Positions 37,172 through 52,464 of a stretch of DNA of 56,573 nucleotides are shown piece after piece. The notes under the pieces were generated by a model. It was not told where the DNA came from and ran no database searches. It saw only the letters and a program-made list of their open reading frames with translations. The DNA comes from Paratrimastix pyriformis (Eukaryota > Preaxostyla > Paratrimastigidae). Within the stretch, counting starts at the first letter, position 1, and every line of letters begins with the position of its first letter. The stretch is from NCBI GenBank assembly GCA_027972325.1, contig JAPMOS010000094.1, forward strand, positions 95,001 through 151,573, in the 5' to 3' direction. The position numbers were made by a program, and so were the translations under genes.

Positions 37172-39449
37172 TCACACTTTCGAGGGCCGCCCCTCCTTCT
37201 TCGGAGGGATTGGCTCCAAGGAGAGACATCGCTCGGACATGCCACTCGGGGCTGGCTGGCCCAGAGGGTGTGGCGTCGGCCCCCCGTGGGTGAACAGGCC
37301 ATGGTAGGTAAAGAGGCCTCCGCAAAGCACGAGAAAGCCTCCCTGTGTGTTGGGATTGGGCAACGAATCCACAAATGTTCAGGAGGGAGAGAGAGGGGGG
37401 CGACGCACCAGTTGGAGCCAGCTCCACCTGGTCCAGGCCTCGCCCGCCCGGCCGGTGGTGGCGGCGTGCAGGAGCAGGCCCACCAGCCAGATGAGCAGCG
37501 CCCGGAGCGGCTCCACCATGTTCCGGGTCAGGGCGCCCGTGAGCCGGATCAGCAGCATGCCTGCACACATGCCCACAGTTGGTCGCCCGATCTCGTGTTG
37601 CACGACGGACCGGTGAGGTTGAAGCAAAAGATACAAATCACGTAGACGGCCACCAACCCAGCCACCAGGCCGCTCGAAAAGAGCATCACGAATGTGTCCC
37701 AGGTGTCTTCGTGCAGGCCGGTCCCTTCCTGCATCCCCCCGTCCACCAGTATCATTCAGAAAATGTTACGGACGATGCGACGAGCGAGAAGACGACACGA
37801 ACCACCGGGGCAGGCAGCGGCTGTCAGGTGGAGGACCGGCTCGGGTTAGCCGGACGGGACCCATCCCAGGGGATTGGCCGACAGGGAGACAGACCTCACC
37901 AGGCAGAGCGGCCGCCACAGGGAAGGCCACCGCCGAGCAGAGCAGGAAACCCCAGAGGCCTTCCCAGGCTACCACAAGGGCCGGGGGCGGAGCGGCGACG
38001 CGGCGACCGGTGGGGTGCTGCGTGGAAGCAGGGCGGGAAGGGCAGATGGAGAGTGCTTTTTGAGGTGTCGCACCTCCCAGCATCCCTCCGAGGTGCGAGA
38101 ATGGCGGATGCGCGAGATGATGGAACGAGGGCAAAAAAAGGGGGTATTAGAGTGCGAGAAATGTGACGCTGTGACAGCGAACGCAGTGGGCAGCCGATCG
38201 GGGCCAGGTGGAATTCCGAGGAGGCACAGGATTTGGTTGGTAGGTAGCAAGAGAGGATGCCGAGTGCGCATTTCAGCGGGACGGCGGGAGGGCCTGACCA
38301 AGAGGGCGTCCTCGATGATGTTCTGGCAGGCGTAGAGCAGCTGGGCAAACACCACCAGCCCGATGCCTGGCCCCACTCTGGTCAGTGAGGGATGGTGAGA
38401 AGGGAAGTCAGTTGCAAGGAGTTGGGATCATCCCCCCAGGCCCACCAGCCTGGGCAGCCAGCCATTTCTCCTCCCTCCAGCACAACCACCTCCCGATCGG
38501 ACCGGGCGGCCGAGAGGGACGGATGGACAGATGGCTGCAGGAATGCCGCGCAGCCTACCAACGCCTCCGCGCCCACCACTAGGGCCACCCCGACCCACCG
38601 ATGGGCCGCAACCCGCTCCCGGCGCACCAGCACAGCAAGTAGCGCTGCAGAGAAGGAGCCAAGAGATGAAGTACGCCACCGCACCCATTGGACGATATGG
38701 CTGAAGGGTGGGCTCCGCACACGCAAAGGATGCTCGAAAATGGGCCGCGGTCAGACCCGTGAAGACGATAATCGACCCGCGGAGCATCTGCCAAACGCTC
38801 GCTTGGATCCTGGGGGGAAGGGGAGAGGAGGACGAGAAGGAGCGTGACATGGCCGTGGTCGAGGGCTCGGACGGATGACCGGACCACAATAAACCGACGT
38901 TCATCTCGGAGGAGGATCAGAGCCGAGTGTGAGAGAAGCGAGAAACAGACGAGAAAGGTGCTGCAGAGGTCGCAGAGAGACGGAATCAAAATGAGCAACC
39001 CGACGCATCTTCTCCGCTCAGGTGGATGGTTCGGCGGCACAGCCCCGGCAGACTCGGGAGAGACGGCGGGAGTGGTGACGGATAGCGAACTTTGGGAGGA
39101 TTTCACACCACCACACAGACGCGACCAATACACCGGAAAACACGCCATCATACCTACAAACATGGCCCAGTTTGAAAACCAGGGTTTGGCGAAGTGATGG
39201 GCTTCTACACGCAATGAAGAAAAATGCTGCGAAACTGAGCCCGAACTGACCCCCATTGGCTCCAGGTGCCATAATCCCATAAAGAGCCTTGGAAACCAAG
39301 GTGATCGCGGTCCCACTCAAAACAAACAAAACAGAGACGACAGCATTGACGCTGAGGTTTTTGTGAATGTCACTGTTGCCCCTTTGGGGGCCCTTGATGG
39401 ATGGATCGATTGATCTTCGCCGTTTTGCGCCAAACAATCCGAGATTCAT
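37172..39449 (-). CDS. SLC35F6-like drug/metabolite-superfamily transporter, 436 aa, ten exons
   Basis: Exons 39449-39251, 39204-38951, 38904-38885, 38809-38757, 38644-38503, 38377-38299, 38017-37895, 37728-37611, 37560-37409 and 37342-37172 join in frame to 436 residues (human SLC35F6 has about 370). Collinear matches to SLC35F6 include the LCDxxxTxLM segment (SLCDLCSTFL), QMLRGSIIVFT, RRERVAAHRWVGV, GIGLVVFAQLLYACQNIIED, WEGLWGFLL, RNMVEPLRALLIW and GGFLVLCGGLFTYHGLF. About ten membrane helices are expected in an endomembrane or lysosomal membrane; the substrate is unknown. Introns are 46-281 nt with GTCTG, GTCAG, GTCCG or GTGCG donors, and exon 3 is only 20 nt. The gene is head to head with the next gene, with 130 bp between the ATGs, and converges on tRNA-Glu. 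Confidence 0.85.
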
Positions 39450-39579
39450 GGCAGGTGGTCGGAGGTTCGCATCGGGGGTTGCCGGCGCCCCTTGTGAAAA
39501 ACGCCGGTTGGTCGGATCGACTCGGCTCTCGACTGTGACACAAGACTGACTGACTGACCAGGGAGGTCCAGAGGGTGCC
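39450..39579. promoter_or_regulatory. Probable bidirectional promoter between two divergent genes
   Basis: Only 130 bp separate the ATG of the transporter (minus, 39449) from the ATG of the three-exon unknown gene (plus, 39580). A GACTGACTGACTGA motif at about 39544-39557 sits 22 bp before the plus-strand ATG. The same motif occurs at 4158-4171 and, inverted, at 211-224. No TATA box is obvious. Confidence 0.45.
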
Positions 39580-40943
39580 ATGGGCGATTCTCAGGAAGTT
39601 TTGGCGATTCTCGACCGTTACATCCAACGGGTGCAAAGTCTGCTTGATTTCCGATCTCGGGATTCCACTGTTATGATAGCTTCTCCTTCACCCACCGACA
39701 CACCGCCGCCGGGCACCCCTTCTTCCTTCGGATCTGAGAAGGCTTCGCTTCACTGGCCTCGCATCCCAGGTCCGATGCTTTCTTCCTTCACAATCATCTC
39801 CGCTCTCAGTCAGCATGACTGGTTGCGAGGCAGAGATTCTCGACTTAGTCGAGAAGCTTCCCGCCCCAATGAAGATGTCAGAGACGGAACGATTCGAGCA
39901 TGTGGTCGCCACACTCATGGATGACGCTCTCTTTCGCGCAGGTTTGGAGCCACCTCCCGCAACTCGACGACATCTCACGAACGACGACGAGAGTAGGCTC
40001 AATTTTTGCAAAGAACAGGACCTTTTTTGCTCAAATTCGGTCAATTTGCCGGCTCTCGTCCGCTGGGCAATTTCTCCTCGACGCGAATCGAGCTAAGATC
40101 TACTGTCACCCGGACTTTCTTCAGCACATCAGTCACGTGCCAGGACGTGCGGTGGTGTCCTTTCAGTCTCCTCTTCTCGATTCACCACCGCTGCCTTCGC
40201 TTTTGCCAATCTTTGTCGGGGCTCCCCCCACCGTCGTTCGTCCGGCTCCGAGGCGGTTGTCTCCCCTCCTCCCGAATGGCGGCTCTCCTGCACCGGGCGC
40301 CAGCTCTCCTGCACCGAGTGTCGGCACGAAACGTGACCCGGTGAATCCTTGGCTGAGGCCTGTTCCAAGGACAGTTCCGCCCACCGCCGCCGCCGCCGCT
40401 CTCGTCCCCACAACGACAGCCCCTGCTGCTCCCGTCGCCCCTGCCCCTGCCTCGGACTGGGCCTGTGTCTTGGGGGAAGCATCAGTCAACCCAACCCAGA
40501 TGTTCGAAAAAGTCAGGGCCCTCAGCTGCGACCTGTTTTATCTGCGGCGCCTCAAGGATTTTCCCTCGCCCCCCTCGCCCTCTCCCGCGCCCTCGCCCTC
40601 GCCCTCGCCCTCGCCCTCGCCCTCGCCCTCTCCCGCGCCCTCGCCCTCTCCCGCGCCCTCGCCCTCGCCCTCGCCCTCGCCCTCGCCCTCGCCCTCGCCC
40701 GCGCCCTTCGTTGTGCCCCCTGTGGAGTACTTGGGCGCGGACCAGCCCCTGGACGACCGGGTCGCGTATCTCTTTGTGGCCTTTCCCAGGTCCCAGTTCG
40801 ACGCCGCCGTCGTGGAGCAATTCAACTCGGCGGTCCGCAGCTGTGGGCTGAGCCTGTACAAGCGCGCGGGCAGGCTCCAGCTCCTGTTTTTCGATGACAC
40901 TGACCCGGAGCGCCCCTTCCTGTTCCCTGCCCCTGGGCAGTGA
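39580..40943 (+). CDS. Hypothetical protein, 427 aa, three exons with two 40-nt introns
   Basis: Exons 39580-39769, 39810-40057 and 40098-40943 join in frame (phases 1 and 0) to 427 residues. Both introns are exactly 40 nt and begin GTCCG. The N-terminus (MGDSQEVLAILDRYIQRVQS) and the second exon (EAEILDLVEKLPAPMKMSE, RFEHVVATL) look helical and acidic. A Pro/Ala-rich linker follows, then a long (Ser-Pro)n tract encoded by a CCTCGC hexanucleotide array (about 40565-40705). The C-terminal 75 residues look folded (DDRVAYLFVAFPRSQFDAAV, LYKRAGRLQLLFFDDTD). I do not recognise the family. The splice joins restore one coherent protein from three frames, which supports the model. Confidence 0.6.
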
Positions 40944-41156
40944 GCTGCCCCCTCCTCTCCCGAACACAGGTTGTGTGGGGTTTCTTCGAGCATGGAAATA
41001 CATTTCCGTGTGAGGCCTCGTTCCGGGTGATGATGGCACAGGGTTGCTTGGGGTGAGCAATCCCCCCTCACCCCTGCACCCACGGTGGGGGATTTGTGAA
41101 GGGAGTTCATTCGCGAGGGCGGGGGCAGGCGAGAAGTGTGAGCGACAGCTATGGCA

Positions 41157-44100
41157 CTAACCTCGGCGGTCCCGCTTCCGGAGGCCACGAGGTTCATGTA
41201 TCGCAGCGGCTGCCATCACACGATCCTTCCTGCTTTGGGCGCCGTGGATGGTTTCGAGGGCCGGGCAGTTGAGGACCACCGGGCCGCCCGTCTTGGGGCT
41301 CAGGTAGCAGATCCGGAGCCGGGGGCAGGCCAGGGCCACGGTGCCGAAGCGACGCCGCGCCAGGTGCAGGACGCTGAGCCGAGGCAGCCGACCCAGCGCC
41401 GCGGCCAGCTGGGGCCAGGCGGGGAAGCAATAGAACTGGGACAGGGCGAGGTGGCGCAGCCGGTCCCCGTGCCGGGCCAGGAAGTCCAGCAGAGCGGCCG
41501 GCTCGGGCTTGAAGGAGACGCGTCCCAGGGCCTGAAGGGAGAGGCTGCGGAGGGGGGGCGTGACCCCGGGGTCCATGCGGAAGGCGCGCAGGTCGGGCAT
41601 CTCCAAGCGGAGCACCTCCAGGGCCGGGCAGTGGAGGGCCAGCCGACAGTAGCTGGGCCCGTGGCGCATGGTGAGACATCGGAGGCCCGGGCCGGCCAGG
41701 GCCAGCTCGCCGCCCCGTGGCGCCCCCGCCCCTTCCTCCTCTGTGCTGAGGTCCGCCACCAAATGCTCCAGCTGCATGGGCAGGCGCAAGGGGAAGGCCG
41801 CCACATCCAGGTCCACCCGGAGCCGAGTCAGCATGCGGGATGCCCAGAGGGGGGCAGGCGCGGGGCAGGGCGCATCGGAGGCATACTCGCGCAGGCGGGG
41901 CGCCGCGGCCAGCCAGGCGGCGGTGTGGTCGGGGTGGTCGCCTGTGGTCGGAGCGGAGTGCAGCACCACGCGGGCCAACCCGGAGGGGCAGGGCAGGTTG
42001 TAATGGGCCGGGGCACGGGCGGGGCCCTCCAGGGAGGTCAGCCGGGGGCAGCCGAGCTCGAGGCGGGCAAAGCCGCCGGTGGGCAGGACGAGCTCATCGA
42101 GGGCCGGGCAGTCGAGGCTGAGCCCGGTCCCCTCAAACCCAGCGAAGAAGCGGTGCTCGACAGTGAGCAGGAAGGTGCGCAGACACGTGCTGACGATCCG
42201 GGGCAGGGTGAAGGCGTGCGTCATCGTGGTCGCCGACGAGCAGGCGGAGGGCGAGGGCCTGCAGGCCGGGCAGCAAGGGCGGCAGCAGGGAGCACAGCTC
42301 GAGGCCGACCCCGGGGTTGCAGGTCATCTCCAGCCGGGTCAGGCGGGGCATGGTGGGCAGCGCGGGCACGAGGAGGTCGAGCGTGTCCGGGCCGACAACC
42401 AGCGAGAGGGAGCCCAGCCTGTCCGCGCTGTGGGTCAGCGCTGCCATCCAGCCCTCGCTCGGGGGGGCAGACAGCAGCCTGAGCTCGTCCAGCTTGCCCA
42501 GGAGGTGCCCACGGAGCAGCTCGCCCTCGTCAATTTGGGGGCCCGCACAGGTGAGGTGGGTCAGCTTGGCGGCCACGGGGCCCGGGTGGAAGGTGGCGCC
42601 TTGGAGCCAGGACGTGTCCAGGCGGAGCGACTGCAGCCCGGGCAGGAGCGCCACGATGGTGGGCAGGAGGGGGAGAAAGGGCCGCGTCACGGGCAGCTCG
42701 AGGCGCTCAAGCCGCTCGTGGCCCTTGAAGGCCTCGCCGATCCAGGGGCAGCCCCGGGTCAGCTCACCGGAGTCGAGGAGGGGCCCGCGGGGGCCGGCCG
42801 GGCGGAAGGAGCACTCGCAATACTCGGGCAGCGGCACCCTGGGCAGGGCCAGCGTGCGGAGGTCCTTGCAGGGACCCACGATGGCGGCCAGGGCCTCGGT
42901 GGTGGGGAGCGGCGCGGCCTCCTCGGGGGCCAAGTCGGGGTCCTCGTGGAAGGCCAGCTCCACCGGGGTGCCCCTGAGGGCCGCCCGGAAGCGGTGCGTG
43001 AGGCCGATGAGCAGGAGGTAGGTGCCGAGCGGGTCAGCCGAGGCGCGGAACAGGTTGGCAAGCATTTCGTCGGGCAGCACCAGCAGATCGAAGGCCTTGT
43101 TCAACCGAGGTGCCGGGTCCGGTTCTCGGACTGGGACCGGGGTGCCGGGAACAAAGACACGAGTGGGGAGGCGGCACCACTCGGAACCGTCGAAGCACGG
43201 GCGATCGAGGGCCTCCAGAAACTTCATGGCGTTGAAAGGCTGCGAGCCGGAGGTGGCGTTCAACCAGTCCCACAAGAGGGGGCTCACTCGTTGGGCAAAC
43301 TGGCGCTCGAAGCCTGGGGTGGCTGCCAGGTGGAACAGGGCCCGGAAGAGCTGCTGAGCGAAGGCCGGGTCGGTGCGCATGGCAGGGGAGCCGAGCTGTA
43401 TGGCCACCGCCTCGGCCCATCGGGTATGTTGGAAGAGGGGGCCGCATCTCGGCGTGCCCGCCAAGGTGGCGATGATCCCCAGGAGCTTCTGGGCCAGGGC
43501 CGGGTGGGCCGTGGCCAACGCGAGATGCTCCACCAGCGCGCCCGTCAGTTGCACCAGGACGGGGGTGTGGCGACAGGGGTCTGTGAACAGGGCCACCGTG
43601 ACCCGGATGAGGTGCTGGGCCAGGTCGGGGTTGGTGGCGGCCAGGGTGTTCGGATGGCATGCGGAGACGAGTCGTCCGGCCAGTGTCGCTGCTCCGGCCT
43701 GCATCAAGGCCGGCCGGCACTCCGATGCGTCGGTCAGGTCGGCCACCACCCGGAGGAGCTCCTGGGCCAGGGCGGGGTGGGCAGGGGCACAGGTGGGGTT
43801 GCTGGCGAAGTGCCGGACCAGTGAGACCGCCAATTGCACCAGGGAGGAGGTCGGGGGTTGTCGGGTGGCGGGGTTGTTGGCGCCCCTCGTCGTCGTGTGA
43901 GCGGGGGGGAGAACGCTGCCCGCCGCATCTGCCTTGAGAGAGAGAATCCGAAGGAGCTGCTCGGCCAGGGCGGGGCTGCCGATGGCCATCGTGGGGCTGG
44001 AGCCGAGGTCGGGCCAGCGCATCAGCCCCTCCGGCCCGAGCAAGGGCCCCCGGAGTGTCGGGCTGGGAGGCGATGAGACCCACAAGCCGCTGGGCCAGGG

Positions 44101-44656
44101 CGGGCCGATCCGTGCCCATCGTGGGGTGGGCCGTAAGAATGGCGGCCAGTGCGTCCGCCACGTGGGCCTGCTCCCAGAGGCCCGGACTGGCGGTCAGGGG
44201 GCTGATGGCCTCAAGGAAGTCCGAGACAATGTCCAGATTGGCGGCCATCTTGGGGTCGGCGACCAGCCCCACCAGCGGGCGCACAATGCCGAGACAGAGA
44301 GCGGGGGTCCGGGCGGCAAGCATGGAGGCCGTACGAACGAGCCAGAGAGTGAACGGGGGATCGTGGGTGTCAGGGTCATCCCTAGGCCTTTTTGATGATG
44401 TGGCACTGTTCTTTTCGGCCTCTAGGGCCACAGCGACGGCCCAACCAAACCCCTGGGCCAGGGCGGGGTTGCCGAGGGCGATCGAGGGCTGCGAGCGGAG
44501 CAGTTGGACCAGCGCGTCCGGCACTCCATCACTCACCAGTGCCTCCCGGCATACAGGGTCGTCAGCCAAGGCACCGACGGACTGTAATAGCTCGGACAGG
44601 CGGGGTGTCGTGGCCAATGCGGGGGCGGAGGCGACCAGGTGGACCCACTCGGGCAT
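41157..44656 (-). CDS. ARM/HEAT-repeat plus F-box-like/LRR protein
   Basis: The ATG at 44656 (MPEWVHLVASAPALATT) is the first clear start, but coding-like sequence upstream (ASENLNERSGTASQVEALLR) suggests another exon. Residues about 1-480 hold at least eight ARM-like repeats with the core NPALAQxLLRxVAxL (GNPALAQGF, DRPALAQRLVGLIA, GSPALAEQLLRIL, AHPALAQELLRVVADL, TNPDLAQHLIRVTV, AHPALAQKLLGIIATL). Then follow FDLLVLPDEMLANLFRAS and LLLIGLTHRFRAALRG, the F-box-like signature shared with the gene at 6.7-8.7 kb, and LRRs to the stop at 41157. An 82-nt intron (42237-42156, GTCGG donor) links the LRR exons in frame. Near 44050 the frame slips by one base within an otherwise continuous repeat, so there is either an assembly error or real gene damage. 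Confidence 0.6.
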
Positions 44657-44947
44657 GCAGCCAGGCCAGTCGGCTCTCGGGACTGGCGGGCAGGGAGGCA
44701 ATGTCTCGAAGAAGCGCCTCCACCTGGCTGGCGGTTCCCGATCTCTCGTTCAGGTTTTCACTGGCACTGGCGAAAGACGACAATCAGATGCGCGAAAAAA
44801 CAAACGCGAACACTCCAGACAGTGCGGCCTGGCAGAGATCAAAATAGTTTCGAAAAAGCCAGGGCCCACTCCTCCCAGACATGACGATCCGATGCAAGAC
44901 GAGCGAGCGAGGGTTCAGCTCCCGCCGGCACAGCGGCAAGCTCCACC

Positions 44948-49293
<4,346 letters not shown>

Positions 49294-49638
49294 CCCTCGG
49301 GCCTTTCCCTGTGGCGCCTGTGCGGTTGCGCGTTGGAGCGGCGTTGCGTACGTGTGCGATGTCCATGCGAATGCGGGTTGCCTTGCGTCCGTGTGCGCGC
49401 GCCGGGTTTGGGCGGTTTTTCGGATGCCAATGAAGACGACCGACGCTCCCCACCGAGCTTTCACCGACCCGTCCTGGTGCCAACCAACAGGCCCAAGCAC
49501 GGCTCCTCTCGCCCAATAACACCAAAAGGCGAAGACCAGAATGGAAGAAAAGCAGTCCTCCCCATTCCACGAAAGACTGGAAGGACTTCTCATCCGACCA
49601 GAAACCACAATGCTGTCAGCACAAAAGACGAAAAGAGG

Positions 49639-51332
49639 TCAACCGTGGTCTACCGGGAAGAGAAGTTTTTTGTCAGATCGGAAGGAGCAGAGTTCGAGTC
49701 CGGGTGGGGGAAGAAAGAAGGGGGTGAGCGGGATGGATGGTGGCTCGACGAGGGCCGCCCGCGAGAGGGGCACCGGCCCATGGGAGCAGCGGCACCCGGC
49801 CGCCCGCTGGGGGCACCGGGCGGAGGCGTCCTCGCCGGCGCGGGGGAAGATGCCCAGCTGGGCGAGGTGCGGGCAGGCCTGGCCGGGATGGCCTCCTGCA
49901 CTGGCTAAGCTGCCCGGGGCGGGCTCGTCCAGCAGCACCAGCAGCCCGCTCACCCGGCGCAGGGCAGGCTGCAAGCTGGGCATCACATCCGGGTACGCGC
50001 CGGCCAGGGCCCTCCACCGGGCCGCCACCGCCAGGAGGGCCCCCTCTTGCTCGCGGGGCGCCTGGGGGCCGCCCTGCAGCAGGCGGACCGTCGCCTCCTC
50101 GAGGCTCAGCAGGCAGCCCCACAGCCGCCCCGCCTGCGGGCCGCCGATCGGGTTGTTCGGGCAGCAGCAGCGGGGGAAGGGCTCCGCGGGCCAGTGGGCC
50201 CACGTTTGACGCAGCAGGGCCGCCGCATGGGGGCTCGTCTCGGCCGGGCCGCTGCACTGGGCCGCGGCGGCGGCCAGCAGGAGTACCAACCGGCAGCACC
50301 GGGGCGCGCCTGCCCAGGCCTCGGCCGGGTTGGGGTGCGGGATGAGCTTGGCCTGGAGGCCCCGCAGGCGCTGCACCACCACTTCGACCTCCGGCCCGTC
50401 GAGGAGCCGGCGGAGGGGCGCCGGCGGCACCAGGGGCCCCCCCAGGTCCTGCGCGAAGCGGGCCAGGCGCTCGTGGGCGGGCAGCAGGCGGGGTTCCAGC
50501 CAGTTGCACAGCAGGTCCGCCGCGCGCTGCCAGGACTCGACAGCCCGCTCGTCGTCCGGGCCGCACCGGTCGCCGTCGGCCTCAAAGTGGCGGGCGGCCT
50601 CGAGGGGCCTGCCGCAGCGCTCGGCCAGGATGGCGGCCCCCTCGGCCAGCTCGCCAGACTGCAGGAGCCCGGCAGCTGGTGCATGCCCTCCCGCTCGAGC
50701 AGCTCCCGCCGTTGGGCCGGCGCCAGCTGACTCAAGAGGGACCCCAGACGCCCATCCAGCTCCTCTTCTTCATTCCACTCGGTCGAGCTGCCTTCCGCTC
50801 CGGCGGTCGGCGCCGCTGCTCCCTCGGTCGGGGCCGCTGCTCCCTCGGTCGGGGCCGCTGCTCCTCGGTCGGGGCCGCTGCTCCTCGGTCGGGGCTGCGG
50901 CTGCCCCTGCGGCAGCGGTCAAGGTTTCCGTGGCTGTGGCCCTCGTCGCCGTGGCCGGTTCGGTGGCCGTGGCCGTGGCCGTGGCCCTCGTCGCCGTGGC
51001 CGGTTCGGTGGCCGTGGCCGGTTGAGCTGTGGTCGTGGCCATGGCCGGTTGAGCTGTGGCCGTGGCCATGGCCGGTTCGGTGTCCGTGGCCGGTTCGGTG
51101 GCCGGTTGAGCTGGGTCTGTGGCCGTGGCTGTGGCCGGTTCGATGGCTGCTGCTGCTGCTGCTGCTGCTGTGGCCGTGGCCGTGGCCGTGGCCGTGGCCG
51201 TGGGGGCAGGCTTGAGGGCGATCTCCCTCCGAGCGCGCTCGATGCCCACGGCGCGCCGGATGACGAAGTGCCTCAGGTCGGCCAGCTCCTGGGGGGTCAG
51301 GCACAGGTCCTTGCCCAGCTCGGTCGGGATGG
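49639..51332 (-). CDS. Hypothetical helical-repeat protein, 5' end not resolved
   Basis: The minus strand reads [20 protein letters not shown] and [16 protein letters not shown], then a Thr/Ala repeat region, a GAAAPTE repeat, and [20 protein letters not shown]. The C-terminal 330 residues are helical and TPR-like ([75 protein letters not shown]), ending LLFPVDHG at 49639. The frame shifts by one base in the GAGCAGC repeat near 50880 and once near 50668, probably assembly errors in repeats or a decaying gene. No family is recognised; an alpha-solenoid scaffold is the best guess. Upstream lies only a minisatellite and then a LINE, so the 5' exons may be lost or hidden. It converges on the kinase-LRR gene with 345 bp between the stops. 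Confidence 0.45.
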
Positions 51333-52310
51333 TGAGCGGGATGGATGGTGAGCGGGATGGATGGTGAGCGGGATGGATGGTGAGCGGGATGGATGGTGAG
51401 CGGGATGGATGGTGAGCGGGATGGATGGTGAGCGGGATGGATGGTGAGCGGGATGGATGGTGAGCGGGATGGATGGTGAGCGGGATGGATGGTGAGCGGG
51501 ATGGATGGTGAGCGGATGGATGAGCGGATGGATGGTGAGCGGGATGGATGGTGAGCGGGATGGATGGTGAGCGGGATGGATGGTGAGCGGGATGGATGGT
51601 GAGCGGGATGGATGGTGAGCGGGATGGATGGTGAGCGGGATGGATGGTATGGGATGGATGGTGAGCGGGATGGATGGCGGAGCGGATGGGATGGGATGGA
51701 TGGTGATGGATGGATGGTGAGCGGGATGGATGGTGAGCGGGATGGATGGTGAGCGGGATGGATGGTGAGCGGGATGGATGGTGAGCGGGATGGATGGTGA
51801 GCGGGATGGATGGTGAGCGGGATGGATGGTGAGCGGGATGGATGGTGAGCGGGATGGATGGTGAGCGGGATGGATGCGGACATGGGATGGATGGTGAGCG
51901 GGATGGATGGTGAGCGGGATGGATGGTGAGCGGATGGTGATGGATGGATGGTGAGTGGATGGATGGTGAGCGGGATGGATGGTGAGCGGGATGGATGGTG
52001 GATGGATGGTGAGCGGGATGGATGGTGAGCGGGATGGATGGTGAGCGGGATGGATGGTGAGCGGGATGGATGGTGAGCGGGATGGATGGTGAGCGGGATG
52101 GATGGTGAGCGGGATGGATGGTGGATGGATGGTGAGCGGATGGATGGTGAGCGGGATGGATGGTGAGTGGATGGATGGAGTGGTGGCGGGATGGATGGTG
52201 AGCGGGATGGATGGTGAGCGGGATGGATGGTGGATGGATGGTGAGCGGGATGGATGGTGAGCGGGATGGATGTGAGTGGATGGATGGATGGTGGAGTGGA
52301 TGGATGGATG
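51325..52310. repeat. 16-bp minisatellite (GGATGGATGGTGAGCG)n, about 1 kb
   Basis: Around sixty copies of a 16-bp unit, with occasional shortened or GGATGG-only units. Because 16 is not a multiple of three, the array cycles through all frames and reads on the minus strand as a 16-residue [20 protein letters not shown] repeat without stops. It lies between the helical-repeat gene and the subtelomeric LINE. Confidence 0.95.
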
Positions 52311-52464
52311 GAAGAAAGGAAGGGAAGCGGCGGCTTACAGCCCCACCATCCCCGTAAAGGAGGTGCGGGAGCAATCCCCGCCATCCCCCGCCGACCCCCG
52401 AAGGGGGCGGCAGACGGGGAAGGGAGGGGGACGCCTCCCCTTGCACCTCCTCAGCGCAACCCTA

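Noticed and set aside
49690-49710. TTCGAGTCCGGG resembling a tRNA T-loop
   Set aside because: There is no complementary T-stem, acceptor stem or anticodon arm around it.
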